64,000 nt of DNA from Pseudogracilibacillus sp037072025 (lineage in GTDB: Bacteria > Bacillota > Bacilli > Bacillales > Amphibacillaceae), in the NCBI RefSeq assembly GCF_037072025.1, contig NZ_JAXHDD010000004.1:1-64000 (forward strand), written 5' to 3'. The notes beneath the pieces were generated by a model. The model had not been told where the DNA came from. It did no database searches and saw only the letters and a list, made by a program, of their open reading frames with translations. Positions 17,177 through 26,637 of the stretch are shown here, one piece after another. Numbering within the stretch: the first letter of the stretch is position 1; every line of letters starts with the position of its first letter. The position numbers were made by a program, and so were the translations under genes.

Positions 17177-17785
17177 TTATGAGCTCTTTCTTAGCCTTTG
17201 ATCGGATTTTCTTTTTCCTTTAGGTTTCAAATAAGAAATAACAACTAAAAAAATTAAAATGCAGAGACAAACTATAATCCCACCAAACATCATGAATCGA
17301 TTATCTAGATATGCCTGATTTTCCAGCGGATGCAAATCAACGGAAAAAAGCCTCGGAAAGGTATTATGAATTCTTAGACCAATAATAGTAGAACCTAGCA
17401 AAATAGCCAATATATTTCCGACCCATTTCATAATGATCCAATAATAATTTGCGAATCCCCAATTTGTTCGTACTGCAATCCATACTCCAGTAATGAGACA
17501 GCCAAACCCGCCTGGTATAATGAGAAAATTATCAAAAAACAGGATAAATGTATGGGCAGCATAAATTTGTTCATCACTAAATGACTGAGTAGTACCTATA
17601 GCCATCATTAATTCGCCTAACAATCCTGCAAAATATAAAATGACAAAGAAAACATGAGCAATAATCCACCATTTCTTTTCATTGAACTTTAACTTTCCTT
17701 CCTTTTTTGTACCGAAAAAAACAAGAAGAAAGACTAAAGCTATAATTGTAAAAGTAATGGCTCCAATAATTATGATTTCTATCAT
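17177..17785 (-). CDS. Polytopic membrane protein, possibly DUF2269-like
   Basis: 202 residues with five hydrophobic segments (about 2-24, 43-63, 81-103, 120-140 and 167-188) and a basic tail KPKGKRKSDQRLRKSS. The pattern HVFFVILYFAGLLGELMMA and GGFGCLITGVWIAVRTNWGF resembles DUF2269-type proteins. It lies between the PadR gene and the ferredoxin reductase, with short gaps, so it probably belongs to the same repressor-controlled unit. A redox or transport role would be speculation. Confidence 0.6.
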   Translation of the reverse strand: MIEIIIIGAITFTIIALVFLLVFFGTKKEGKLKFNEKKWWIIAHVFFVILYFAGLLGELMMAIGTTQSFSDEQIYAAHTFILFFDNFLIIPGGFGCLITGVWIAVRTNWGFANYYWIIMKWVGNILAILLGSTIIGLRIHNTFPRLFSVDLHPLENQAYLDNRFMMFGGIIVCLCILIFLVVISYLKPKGKRKSDQRLRKSS

Positions 17786-17813
17786 ATTTTTTACTCCTTT
17801 AACATTCTTGCTT

Positions 17814-18341
17814 TCAACTTGTTAATTCATTAGTTAACCATTCCAGCCATTCTAATTCCATTTCATAATAAGAGTGCAAAAATTTCACATTCGCCCTTCG
17901 TCCAATATATATGTCAGCATCATCTATCTCGCTGCTATCGTATTGTTCAATAATCTCTTTTACAAAACTTTTTCTTTTAGCAATCTTCGCAATCACATCA
18001 TCTTTTGGTAATACTTCAAGCCATCCAATGGTAACTAAATATTCAAAAGTGACAATGTCCTCCGAAGCAAGGCCTTCTGACACCATTTGTCTTAATGCTT
18101 CTTCTCCTTCTTTAGTCAATTGGTAATTTTTCCTGTCCGGCATATTTCCTACCTTTTCTATATGAACCGTTACCCATCCTTTCTTCTCTATTCTTTTTAA
18201 CGCTTGATAAATCGTTGCTCGATTCGTTTTCGTCCATAATCTTATATTCATTTCCTCCATTGTTTTGTCAATCTCATGTCCATATTCTGCACCAGAATGG
18301 ATTAATCCTAATACAAGACATTCAGCATATGAAAAAGCCAT
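17814..18341 (-). CDS. PadR-family transcriptional regulator
   Basis: The product of 175 residues starts MAFSYAECLVLGLIHSGAEY. I chose this ATG because GGAGGT lies seven bases upstream; the longer frame from 18356 would translate through that site. The winged helix includes ATIYQALKRIEKKGWVTVHI and the KNYQLTKEGEEAL wing, followed by the coiled-coil C-terminal domain of PadR subfamily 2 (FLHSYYEMELEWLEWLTNEL). PadR proteins repress detoxification or stress genes and release DNA on ligand binding. A perfect palindrome lies in its promoter. It heads the membrane protein-reductase-ferredoxin genes. Confidence 0.85.
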   Translation of the reverse strand: MAFSYAECLVLGLIHSGAEYGHEIDKTMEEMNIRLWTKTNRATIYQALKRIEKKGWVTVHIEKVGNMPDRKNYQLTKEGEEALRQMVSEGLASEDIVTFEYLVTIGWLEVLPKDDVIAKIAKRKSFVKEIIEQYDSSEIDDADIYIGRRANVKFLHSYYEMELEWLEWLTNELTS

Positions 18342-18369
18342 CGATAATACCTCCATTAAATATTGTACA

Positions 18370-18392
18370 TATTAGTATTTACAATACTAATA
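18370..18392. promoter_or_regulatory. Putative PadR operator
   Basis: TATTAGTATT and AATACTAATA form a perfect 10-bp dyad separated by TAC, 29 bases before the padR start. Its position in the promoter and its length suit autorepression by the adjacent PadR protein. Confidence 0.6.
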
Positions 18393-18419
18393 TAGCAGAT
18401 ATCATTTAATTGTCAATAG

Positions 18420-19023
18420 GTTTTTTCACTTCTTAAGTATTATGATTATTTATATACAGAAAAATTATCCTCGCAGGAAATTGAATCAATGGTTTGTCTA
18501 TAGGGGGGAATAGAGTGTAATAAATTAATTGTTATGAGTAAACACAATCTTATTTCTGTTACAGATTCCTACTTATTAGAGATATCCTCTGAGGTTTTGC
18601 TTTTCATCCCAACACAACTAGGACATAAAAATACTCCCCTTCAATAGCCGGAAGGTTGATTTTTAATCTGGCCATTAATGAGGAGAAGTTCATCCATAAT
18701 TTAATAAATAGGAAATAGTGTAGAGATTCAGATTTTCGCTTTGCCACACCACTCCCGAAAGCTTCATTTTATTATCAAACTTTTTTCAAAACTCGTTCCA
18801 CCTTCGTAATATGTAAACAATAATTTTGAATAACAAGGTTTAATTCACAATTCACTTTCACAGCTGCATTACCTGTCATGACACTTTTTAGCTTGGAAAT
18901 ATAAATAAAGACAACTTGCAGTATATCCTGAAACAGCTAAAATGCTGCATTTATTATCACACCAAATAGTAATAGCGACCTCGCAGCATTGAATGATAGT
19001 GTAACTGACATCTATATTTTTTT
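18420..19023. other. Left flank of the ICE, no gene found
   Basis: About 600 bases of AT-rich chromosomal DNA with no credible gene. It ends in seven T (19017-19023), which together with the A-run at the right end marks the ICE insertion point. In the empty chromosome this flank would have provided the 3' end of the DUF3995 gene now at 44858. Confidence 0.45.
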
Positions 19024-19031
19024 AAATAAAA

Positions 19032-19054
19032 CATAGTATAAATTTCTGATTATC
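19032..19054 (+). repeat. ICE left terminal inverted repeat
   Basis: The sequence from about 19032 (ATAGTATAAATTTCTGATTA) reading inward matches, with a few mismatches and a one-base gap, the right end of the element read inward from 44887. Tn916 has imperfect terminal repeats of similar length. It fixes the left boundary within a few bases of 19024. Confidence 0.7.
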
Positions 19055-19069
19055 TTTTGAAATTTTCTT

Positions 19070-19113
19070 AAATGCTCGTATAACCTTATCCTATGGCGTT
19101 TCGAGCATTTTTT
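19070..19113 (+). terminator. Hairpin terminator at the ICE left end
   Basis: AAATGCTCG (19070-19078) pairs with CGAGCATTT (19102-19110) and is followed by T residues on the plus strand. It would stop chromosomal read-through from entering the int gene in antisense direction. Confidence 0.5.
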
Positions 19114-19170
19114 CTGTCGGTAGATACTTCATGTTTTTTTGTATATTTCCTTATGGCTTAGCTGTCAAAA

Positions 19171-19189
19171 GTGGTAAAGAAGTAGTAAA
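19171..19189 (+). promoter_or_regulatory. Integrase arm-type binding sites (DR2-like), left end
   Basis: GTGGTAAA (19171-19178) and GTAGTAAA (19182-19189) are direct repeats 11 bp apart. The same pair, in swapped order, occurs at 44797-44815 near the other end. Tn916 integrase binds such direct repeats with its N-terminal domain. Confidence 0.6.
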
Positions 19190-19203
19190 TTCATTTGTTA
19201 CTA

Positions 19204-20421
19204 CTAAGAAGCAATTTGTGCCTGTTGCTTTCCTTTTTCCAAGCGTTTCACTTCTGCCATTGCGGAATCGAATGTAGCGTGTGCGTAATAGTTCAATGTC
19301 ATGGTTATATTTGCGTGTCCCATGATGTACTGTAATGCTTTCGGGTTCATGCCTTCATTTGCATAGTTGGTACAGAATGTATGTCGCAAAATATGTGGCG
19401 TGATGTGTGGTAACTTATGCTCGTTATACTTGTTGTACTTCTTCACAAGATTTTTCAACATAGAGTAATAATCACTTGATGTTTTAGGATAATCCTTTCT
19501 ATTAAGGAAAAGGAAGTCACTATATCCATCAATCACCACACGTTTACCATTTTTACGCTTTGCTAACACTCGCTGAAATGCTTGATAGACTTCCTCAACC
19601 ATAGGAACTTGACGCTCACCATTTTTGGTTTTCGGTATTTCAATGTAGTACCCAATTTCTGTATCTCTCAATAGCTGATGGTCTACATGAATAAGACGAT
19701 TTTCAAAATCTAAATCGGAAAGTGTCAAGCCACCAAACTCTGAAACACGAAGTCCTGTTTTTAAGAGTATCAGAATTTCATCATGATTTTTGCTATAGGT
19801 CTTATCAGCTTTCGCAAAGGCTAACAGTTTTTCTTCTTGTTCCTTTGTTAAGGTAATTTTAGGAACCGTATCATCATCAATAACTGTGTTCAGTTGAAAA
19901 TCAAATGGATTCTTCCGAACATAATCATCTTGTATAGCAATATAGAACGAAGCCTTCAAAGAACGCTTATAGTTATTGATGGTGGAATAAGCAAATCCAT
20001 TTTCACTCATTCTAATTGCCCATTCCTTAGCGTCAGATGGTTTGATACTGTCAATGCTTCTGACACCTAATTTGTCTTTCTCCAAAATATCCATCAGATA
20101 TTTACGCCCAGTTTGAGTGGTTTTTCTAACTTTTGGTCTTTGAGCATTCTGTTTAGCATAAAGTTGGCAAAGTGTCATTTTCTTACCCACAACATCAATA
20201 CCATCATGAATATCTTTCTGTATCTCTGCTATTTTCTCTCGAAGTGAAATACAATCACGTTTTCCTGCTGGTATTCTATCCGTAGGTACAAGTTTCCATG
20301 AGTAAACAAATTGTGGCTCTCCGAAGGTATCTACATACTTGTATAAATATCTTCCGTCTTTCCGTTGGCTCTCTCCAGTTTTTAAGATTCGACCTTTGTT
20401 GTCCCGTCTTTTTTCTGACAT
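19204..20421 (-). CDS. int: Tn916-type tyrosine integrase
   Basis: 405 residues, the exact length of Tn916 Int. The N-terminal arm-binding domain starts MSEKRRDNKGRILKTGESQR. The core-binding region spans about 75-160, and the catalytic domain carries Arg in LLKTGLRVSEFGGLTL, HILRH (H-x-x-R) and the GHANITMTLNYY box, with the nucleophile Tyr379. It catalyses excision and integration at T/A-rich sites through 6-bp coupling sequences. It lies 80 bases downstream of xis and ends 180 bases from the left end of the element. Confidence 0.97.
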   Translation of the reverse strand: MSEKRRDNKGRILKTGESQRKDGRYLYKYVDTFGEPQFVYSWKLVPTDRIPAGKRDCISLREKIAEIQKDIHDGIDVVGKKMTLCQLYAKQNAQRPKVRKTTQTGRKYLMDILEKDKLGVRSIDSIKPSDAKEWAIRMSENGFAYSTINNYKRSLKASFYIAIQDDYVRKNPFDFQLNTVIDDDTVPKITLTKEQEEKLLAFAKADKTYSKNHDEILILLKTGLRVSEFGGLTLSDLDFENRLIHVDHQLLRDTEIGYYIEIPKTKNGERQVPMVEEVYQAFQRVLAKRKNGKRVVIDGYSDFLFLNRKDYPKTSSDYYSMLKNLVKKYNKYNEHKLPHITPHILRHTFCTNYANEGMNPKALQYIMGHANITMTLNYYAHATFDSAMAEVKRLEKGKQQAQIAS

Positions 20422-20501
20422 GACAATTGCTCCTTTCCTTATATGGAAAGAGCCTTGATACGACTTAAGACGATCATATCATATACAAGACTCTTAAACG
20501 A

Positions 20502-20705
20502 CTAAATAACATCTAATTTATCGATCACTTTTTCAAATTGTTTCCGCTTAATTTGCACACGATTACCATTCATGATGAGCCAGCTTGCATGTTTGTTTTC
20601 CTCTGCAAATCGACGCAATTTGTTTTCACCTATCCGAAAATACTTTGCAGCTTCTTCTATCGTTAGGGTATAACGTTCCCAAATGGGTACATCTATTTGT
20701 TTCAT
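20502..20705 (-). CDS. xis: Tn916-type excisionase
   Basis: 67 residues, the same length as Tn916 Xis, starting MKQIDVPIWERYTLTIEEAA and containing the winged-helix recognition segment YFRIGENKLRRFAEEN. It binds near the element ends and directs integrase toward excision. AAGGAGGA lies before the ATG. The gene is immediately upstream of int and probably cotranscribed. The 434-base gap between it and orf8 (20706-21139) contains no separate gene that I can support; it holds the xis-int promoter region. Confidence 0.95.
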   Translation of the reverse strand: MKQIDVPIWERYTLTIEEAAKYFRIGENKLRRFAEENKHASWLIMNGNRVQIKRKQFEKVIDKLDVI

Positions 20706-21139
20706 AGAATCCTCCTTTCCAATTATTTGTAAGACATTGTTTTACAAGCAATCAAACAGCTCTAGCAAAGCTCACGGGAATTTCACCCCTACATGGTTCT
20801 CATGTAGCCATACCCATTGCCTGCGACGTTTCTATCACGCTCGGACTGTGGCTGTATGGGAGTATCATTATCACGATAAGAAAGTCATAGCAGTAACCGT
20901 TCTAAAGATTACTTACGAAGCACTAACAGGTATCGCTCGCTATCGTTCAAGGTCATGGCGTATTAGTTCGTCGGCTCTTTCCTTATCGAAACGTATTTAA
21001 TTGCTTTATTCAGTTGTCAAAGAACAGTGGCTTATTCGCCTGTCCAAACATACTGAAAAGCAGTATGCTTGGATAGATAAACAAACCTATTCGGGAAGCG
21101 TGGGAACGATTCAACACGCTTCCACGAAAAGAGTTAGAA

Positions 21140-21370
21140 TTATTTAATTTCAAATGCTAAAATTTTAGTAATAAGTTTGGTTTCCATTCTGCCACGAAGG
21201 GTTTCATCTACAATCATGTGCGAATTCCCAAATTCATCTGTCATTCGGCGAAGAGAGCGTTTAGAGAGATAACCTCTGTAATGCTTCACAATCTGGTTAA
21301 TGGCTTCTGTATCGCCATCTGTCGCTTTTACAATAAGGGAGAAGGGAACCACAGGATATTTTGTTTTCAT
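21140..21370 (-). CDS. orf8: Tn916 Orf8-like helix-turn-helix protein
   Basis: 76 residues, MKTKYPVVPFSLIVKATDGD followed by NQIVKHYRGYLSKRSLRR, with the usual C-terminus METKLITKILAFEIK. It overlaps orf7 by four bases. In Tn916, Orf7 and Orf8 are the transcriptional activators that drive expression through the xis-int and conjugation regions after excision. No unusual features are seen. Confidence 0.9.
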   Translation of the reverse strand: MKTKYPVVPFSLIVKATDGDTEAINQIVKHYRGYLSKRSLRRMTDEFGNSHMIVDETLRGRMETKLITKILAFEIK

Positions 21371-21792
21371 TCTTCATGCTCCTCCATAAAGTTTTTTATA
21401 AAAGCTAGTCCACTTGTTCGGTGACGATAAACGGTAGAGCGGTTTAATTTCAATAATTCTGCAATTTCCATATCGCTCATATCCAAAAAGTAATAAAGCA
21501 ATATGATGTCACGCTTTTTCTCTGATAAATTTCGTAAGGCTTCACTTAGCAAATCACTTTCCACACGAACACCAAAACCGTTTAACGTAAATAGCTGAAA
21601 GTCGCTAGCATACGTATCTACAGTAGCAAACTGATTGACAAGGTAATCGCCTGTATCAGAAAAGGAAACTTCTTTTTTTGAAAGTCTTGACAGATGTTTG
21701 AAGTAATCTTTACGTTCATCTTCCATAGTCCGCTTACAGATATAGTCAAACTGGTTTTCTATGGTTTCTTGAAAAGAAGATGGCTTCATCAT
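21367..21792 (-). CDS. orf7: Tn916 Orf7-like sigma-factor-type regulator
   Basis: 141 residues. The C-terminal half is a sigma-70 region 4 helix-turn-helix (LSEKKRDIILLYYFLDMSDM, EIAELLKLNRSTVYRHRTSG). The N-terminus has a short sigma-2-like stretch (FDYICKRTMEDERKDYFKHL). With Orf8 it activates its own promoter and downstream genes in Tn916. The upstream region 21793-22388 contains leader-like hairpins (for example GACGG/CCGTC near 22165-22190) and the promoters of orf7 and the divergent orf9; I see no further gene there. Confidence 0.9.
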   Translation of the reverse strand: MMKPSSFQETIENQFDYICKRTMEDERKDYFKHLSRLSKKEVSFSDTGDYLVNQFATVDTYASDFQLFTLNGFGVRVESDLLSEALRNLSEKKRDIILLYYFLDMSDMEIAELLKLNRSTVYRHRTSGLAFIKNFMEEHEE

Positions 21793-22388
21793 TTTTCACC
21801 CCCTTTCTTGTCATGAAAGGAAGTGAGCCTTGCTCTGTTATCTCCTTTCGTACTAAGTCCCGACACGAAAGGGCTGTTTGTTGCATTTCTAATAAAAAGA
21901 GTTGAAAAATATCTTTTCGCACACAAAAAAACACATAAGCAGACAGTCTAATCTGTTTATGTGTTTTATTAATTCGCTGTATATGTCTTAAAAAACCACA
22001 TTGGTAGGCATATGTATCTAGGGAAGATGGAAGCACTTTTTTAATACAGAGGTTAAAAATAAATAGCGTTGAGAAGTGATGAATTTCATGACGGCTACCT
22101 CCTATGAGCCGTCAAATTTCTAAAAATGATTGGAAGAGTAACTTGTAAGTGTCTTAAAAGAAAAACGACGGCTTTTTCAAACCGTCATCAATCGAATAGG
22201 GGTTATCATGCTAATTTAAAGCATAGAAAAAGAACTGTTAGATAACGGTTTTTTTTATTACCTTTTAACCTAACAGTATTTTTCCATTGTACTGCATAAA
22301 TAATAGGTACTAATAAACCTTACTATGTGTTTTTCTATACCTGTTTCTAATGAAATAGGAACAGTAAAATGTATAAAGGTGGTTTATT

Positions 22389-22742
22389 ATGCGTAAAAAA
22401 GAAGACAAATACGATTTTAGAGCGTTTGGTCTTGCGATAAAAGAAGCTCGAATGAAACAAGGTTTAACACGTGAACAAGTGGGATCAAAAATTGAAATTG
22501 ACCCACGTTATCTAACAAATATCGAAAACAAAGGACAACACCCTAGTATACAGGTTCTATACGATCTCGTATCATTACTTAATGTGTCTGTTGATGAGTT
22601 TTTCTTACCTAATACAAATAACGTCAAAGGGACTAGGCGTAGATGGATTGAGAAACAAATGGACAGCTTCAATGAAAAAGAGCTAATGTTAATGGAATCC
22701 TTAGCAAATGGAATTATAGAATCTCATGAAATGGAGGAATGA
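22389..22742 (+). CDS. orf9: Tn916 Orf9-like Xre-family repressor
   Basis: 117 residues with a typical HTH_3 domain near 14-65 (AIKEARMKQGLTREQVGSKI, PRYLTNIENKGQHPSIQVLY) and a C-terminal helix pair (FNEKELMLMESLANGIIESH). It is divergent from orf7/orf8 and in Tn916 keeps that operon low until induction. AAAGGTGG lies before the ATG. A strong hairpin follows the stop. The cargo genes begin directly after it in opposite orientation. Confidence 0.9.
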   Translation: MRKKEDKYDFRAFGLAIKEARMKQGLTREQVGSKIEIDPRYLTNIENKGQHPSIQVLYDLVSLLNVSVDEFFLPNTNNVKGTRRRWIEKQMDSFNEKELMLMESLANGIIESHEMEE

Positions 22743-22756
22743 AAATTTCTCCGTTT

Positions 22757-22797
22757 TTATACAACAATCGCAACGAATTGTTGTATAACGATAGCTT
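22757..22797 (+). terminator. Terminator between orf9 and the cargo
   Basis: TTATACAACAAT (22757-22768) and ATTGTTGTATAA (22777-22788) form a perfect 12-bp stem with an 8-nt loop. On the plus strand a T-run follows after CGATAGC. It separates orf9 transcription from the convergent cargo operon. Confidence 0.65.
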
Positions 22798-22799
22798 TT

Positions 22800-23330
22800 T
22801 TAAATATTAGCTAAAAAGATTAATCCAACGAATACCATAAACGCAATCGTTCCAATCAGTGCTATAATGTTGAAAACTTTATTGACCTTTATATTAGCCT
22901 TAAATAATTTGTAGACGATTAGGTAAATAACAAGCCCAATAACTCCCCCTAGTGTATTTCCTATAAAATCGGTAATATCAGCTGCACCTATAGCAAAAGT
23001 AAATTGCAATATCTCTATTAATAAACTGGTTAACGCTATAGGTGCTACCTTTTTAATAAAATTCCAATTTGGCTTCAACATAGCTATATAAACTCCAAAT
23101 GGAATAAAAGCTATGATATTCATATAAATTTCTGATAAATAAACCCTATTATTAATGATGACCGAATCACCAAAAGGAATTAAGTTAATTTCTCTCGTAC
23201 TATACAAATACGTAAAAGAAAACTCCATTTTGAATAATATAATCCATATTAATACAACTAAATAAATCCCAAACAAAATCATAGTTAACATTCTTTGGTT
23301 TTTATTTGATTTTTCTTTTATATTTACCAT
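22800..23330 (-). CDS. VanZ-family membrane protein
   Basis: 176 residues beginning MVNIKEKSNKNQRMLTMILF; this ATG is favoured by AAAGGA eight bases upstream, while the longer frame to 23348 would span that site. Segments include REINLIPFGDS, the MNIIAFIPFGVYIAML motif and LLIEILQFTFAIGAADITDF then IGNTLGGVIGLVIY, all diagnostic of VanZ. There are four to five membrane spans. VanZ proteins lower susceptibility to teicoplanin and related lipoglycopeptides by an unknown mechanism. It is last in the cargo ABC operon, 62 bases after the permease. Confidence 0.85.
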   Translation of the reverse strand: MVNIKEKSNKNQRMLTMILFGIYLVVLIWIILFKMEFSFTYLYSTREINLIPFGDSVIINNRVYLSEIYMNIIAFIPFGVYIAMLKPNWNFIKKVAPIALTSLLIEILQFTFAIGAADITDFIGNTLGGVIGLVIYLIVYKLFKANIKVNKVFNIIALIGTIAFMVFVGLIFLANI

Positions 23331-23409
23331 TATGATTTTCCTTTCCATCTTGGGATATAAGAAGCTTTTGAATTTAAAGTGTACAAAAGGAGTCTTATCA
23401 GATGATTTG

Positions 23410-25911
23410 TTAAATTTCTCTTATAGTGTCATTTAAATCGTCTTTAAATATAGTCTGAATACTACTACGAATTGCGAACAATACACCAAGTAAAGTGATT
23501 ATAAACACTAATATTATTGGAATGTAATTTATATTTGATAGTAATTCTTTCAATCCAAATCCAAAACCATAATTACTTCGATAAACACGTGCAATTACGA
23601 TTCCAATGAATACTGCAATATAAGCTATGAATGTTTTCGTAAAAAGGAACCTACTTTCGGATAGAATCATTTTCTTTATTTGCTTTTCTGTCATACCAAT
23701 AGTAGATAAAAGTTGAAATTCTCTTTTTCTTGCTCTAAGATTCCCATGAAAACTATTATACGCATTGGATAATGCAATAATAAGCATAATAATCTGAATA
23801 CCTGCATTCAAAAGATGTTCATTTCTTATTTGTTCATTGTTCATAGCTTCTGTTAGTAAAATAGTGCTTGTAGAATAATCTGATTCTGGAATGAATGATG
23901 ATATAATACGTTCGCTTTCATCTGACACTTTAGCTAAATCCTGATTTGCTTTTAACTGTATGGTATAGTAATTTACAGGATCTCCTTCATCAGTTCCATT
24001 CTCTTCAAAAAATTCTTCCAACTTATTCATAGTTGTAAAAATATATACACCACTCTCACCATGCACATCTAATTCATAAGGGAAAGTATCAATATATTCA
24101 CTAATAGGTATATTCATAGTTTTACCCTCTGCATTATATCTAACAACAATTTCATTATCTTCCTCAGTCAAAGGAATATATTCTCTAAAGGTATAAGGAA
24201 TGAAGTTACTCTGAGGTGTTTTATTCAAAAGAATATATCCTTCATCATTATCCAAAGAATTCTCTTTAAGTATATTTTTATAATCATTATCTGATAATCC
24301 GTATATTCTTACATACATATCATCAGCTCTTTTTTCGCCATCTACCAAAGCATTAGATAATTCGTTAGATATAAATTTTTCATTATCCTCCAAAAAGAAT
24401 TTAAAATCTTTATGCTGATAGACATGTAGTTCATCAATACCTTCTACATCATTAATTTTACTTACCATTTCATCATCTAATTCAGAATCTGTGTAAATAC
24501 TTGAAGTAAAGTCATAGGGATTGTTGAAATGATCATATTCCATGTTTAATGCTCTATATGATTGTGAAACAAGCGTACTTGTTATAGCCACAGATGAAAT
24601 AATCATAGCCAAAATAATTGTCCTATAGGTAGATTTATAAGATCTGAAATAATCTTTGGCTAGAGATGTTTCAATTTTTCCACTAATTTGAGAAGTACCA
24701 TATCTAGTTTTTTTCTCCTTTATACCATTCAATCCTTCGATGATACGCAACTTTGCACTTTCTCTAGCTGGTATCAATGCTGAAAAATAAACTGTAAGTA
24801 AAGATAAACCTATAATTAAAAGTATTGAAGGTACAGATATTCCAATCAAATGAAAATCAGAAGCTTGCATTCTTTCTCCAAATAATTCAGATAGTTTTTG
24901 ATAACTAAAAGAATTATTCAACCAGAATAAATATAATAGGAGATTGGCAACACCATAAGAGATGATTGTACCACCTAGAATTGGTATCATAGATAGCCTT
25001 AAAACTTTTAGTCGTACCATTTTTTTTACTTGTTTTTCTGTCATTCCAACACTTTTAAGTAATGCAAGTTCTTTAACATCTCGACTATTCCACACATTAA
25101 ATGCACCATAAATCACTACGGCAAAAAGAATTGTTAATAAGAAACAAGCTCCATAGGTTTCAATAGCGTCTACCATTACACTTTTAGGTGGAATAATTCC
25201 CGATGGATAAATCATTTTATATTCTAAAATATCAGTATTATAGAATAACCTTCCAGAATTCTTCGCTTCATATTCATTAATCTGAAATTCATTTAGTATT
25301 TGTTCCGTGAGCGTATACGTATCTCTTGGAGAGTCATACCACAAATATGCTTGCACACCTACATTATTTTGAAACAAATTTTCTTTTGTCGGATTTTCCA
25401 AATAACCTAAGAAAATAGATTCCTCAAAACTATATGAATGATCGTCATATTCACCAACAATAACGTACTTTGTATTATCAATATCTAATTCTGATCCAAT
25501 CGTATATATGTGATTTTTTGCCAATAAACGTGATGGAACTATCACTTCTCCTTCCTTAGATGGTTTTTTTCCTTGTACTATTTCAAAATCTTGCGTATTC
25601 CAGTAATCTGGGCTTTTTTCATAAATAATTTCATCCATATCTGTTTCAATAATTTTATCAAATTCAATATGATCTATTTCTTCATAAGCTGTTAGATAAT
25701 CATATATTTCTTCATCAACTCCTGAAAATGAAACATGATAATCTCCAATCATGGATTTAATATTATTATAGTTATCTGCTTTTACTGACCCGATAATGAA
25801 TACAATCGTCCCAAGCAATATCACAGCCATAAGAATAGAGATTCTAGTTGCTAATGTATCTTTTTTATTATTTTTAATTGCAGAGTTTGAAAGTTCATTA
25901 ATAATTTTCAT
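23410..25911 (-). CDS. ABC transporter permease with two FtsX domains (peptide-resistance type)
   Basis: 833 residues, longer than a classical BceB (about 650). One span at 22-44, a large external domain to about 235, three spans (about 240-390) with the FtsX motif ELALLKSVGMTEKQVKKMVR, a fifth span near 430, a second external domain (about 455-700) and three final spans with a second copy EFQLLSTIGMTEKQIKKMIL. The duplicated motif shows two FtsX units in one chain. Such permeases with a MacB-type ATPase remove peptide antibiotics from lipid targets or sense them for a kinase. It is coupled to the ATPase gene (7 bases apart). Confidence 0.85.
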   Translation of the reverse strand: MKIINELSNSAIKNNKKDTLATRISILMAVILLGTIVFIIGSVKADNYNNIKSMIGDYHVSFSGVDEEIYDYLTAYEEIDHIEFDKIIETDMDEIIYEKSPDYWNTQDFEIVQGKKPSKEGEVIVPSRLLAKNHIYTIGSELDIDNTKYVIVGEYDDHSYSFEESIFLGYLENPTKENLFQNNVGVQAYLWYDSPRDTYTLTEQILNEFQINEYEAKNSGRLFYNTDILEYKMIYPSGIIPPKSVMVDAIETYGACFLLTILFAVVIYGAFNVWNSRDVKELALLKSVGMTEKQVKKMVRLKVLRLSMIPILGGTIISYGVANLLLYLFWLNNSFSYQKLSELFGERMQASDFHLIGISVPSILLIIGLSLLTVYFSALIPARESAKLRIIEGLNGIKEKKTRYGTSQISGKIETSLAKDYFRSYKSTYRTIILAMIISSVAITSTLVSQSYRALNMEYDHFNNPYDFTSSIYTDSELDDEMVSKINDVEGIDELHVYQHKDFKFFLEDNEKFISNELSNALVDGEKRADDMYVRIYGLSDNDYKNILKENSLDNDEGYILLNKTPQSNFIPYTFREYIPLTEEDNEIVVRYNAEGKTMNIPISEYIDTFPYELDVHGESGVYIFTTMNKLEEFFEENGTDEGDPVNYYTIQLKANQDLAKVSDESERIISSFIPESDYSTSTILLTEAMNNEQIRNEHLLNAGIQIIMLIIALSNAYNSFHGNLRARKREFQLLSTIGMTEKQIKKMILSESRFLFTKTFIAYIAVFIGIVIARVYRSNYGFGFGLKELLSNINYIPIILVFIITLLGVLFAIRSSIQTIFKDDLNDTIREI

Positions 25912-25918
25912 AGCAATC

Positions 25919-26593
25919 TCATTCCTCCATCACTTGTAATTTGCCGTCAATCATTTTATAAACTTTATCGCAAGAGGTAGCGACTTTTTCATCATGAGTA
26001 ATAATCATGATGGTTGACATGAAACGTTTGTTTACAAGTCTAAATAAAGCTGTTATTTCTTCTGAATTTTTTCTATCTAAGTTTCCTGTAGGTTCATCAG
26101 CCAAAATGATGGCAGGTCTTGTAATCAGACTTCTAGCAATGGCAACTCGTTGTTGTTCTCCCCCCGAGAGTTGTTTGGGATAACGGTTTAATTTATCCTC
26201 TATACCCAATGTAGATATAATTTCATTAAAATAATCTTTGTCTTCTCTTCGGGAATCCAGTAGTAATGGAAGTAGAATATTCTTTCTAACGGAAATATTA
26301 GGTATTAGATTGAAAAATTGATAGATAACACCAATATTCCTTCTTCTAAAAACAGTTAAATCTTCTTTGCTTAATTTTGTAATATTTTTATCTTGAATAA
26401 AGATATCCCCACTTGTTGGTGTATCTACGCCAGCTAATAAATGAAGAAACGTTGATTTTCCTGAACCGCTATCACCAATAATTGAAATTAATTCCCCTTT
26501 TTCCATTTGAAAGTTCACATCAGATAAGACAGTAACACTAACTGTAGAATCATAGGTTTTTGTCAAACTCTTTGCTTTTACAAGGCTCATCAT
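25919..26593 (-). CDS. ABC transporter ATP-binding protein (BceA/MacB type)
   Basis: 224 residues. Walker A GDSGSGKST at about 40-48, Q-loop YQFFNLIPN, signature LSGGEQQRV at 142-150, Walker B IILADEPT at 162-169, and switch His in MIITHDEK. The short length and GDSGSGKS form are typical of MacB/LolD/BceA ATPases that pair with FtsX permeases. GGAGGG lies before two adjacent ATGs, either of which could be used. It is the first gene of the ATPase-permease-VanZ operon, whose promoter region carries a tandem repeat that may bind the cargo response regulator. Confidence 0.9.
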   Translation of the reverse strand: MMSLVKAKSLTKTYDSTVSVTVLSDVNFQMEKGELISIIGDSGSGKSTFLHLLAGVDTPTSGDIFIQDKNITKLSKEDLTVFRRRNIGVIYQFFNLIPNISVRKNILLPLLLDSRREDKDYFNEIISTLGIEDKLNRYPKQLSGGEQQRVAIARSLITRPAIILADEPTGNLDRKNSEEITALFRLVNKRFMSTIMIITHDEKVATSCDKVYKMIDGKLQVMEE

Positions 26594-26637
26594 AAAACCC
26601 TCCTAAAATTATTTCACTTTAAAAATACCATAGCTAT

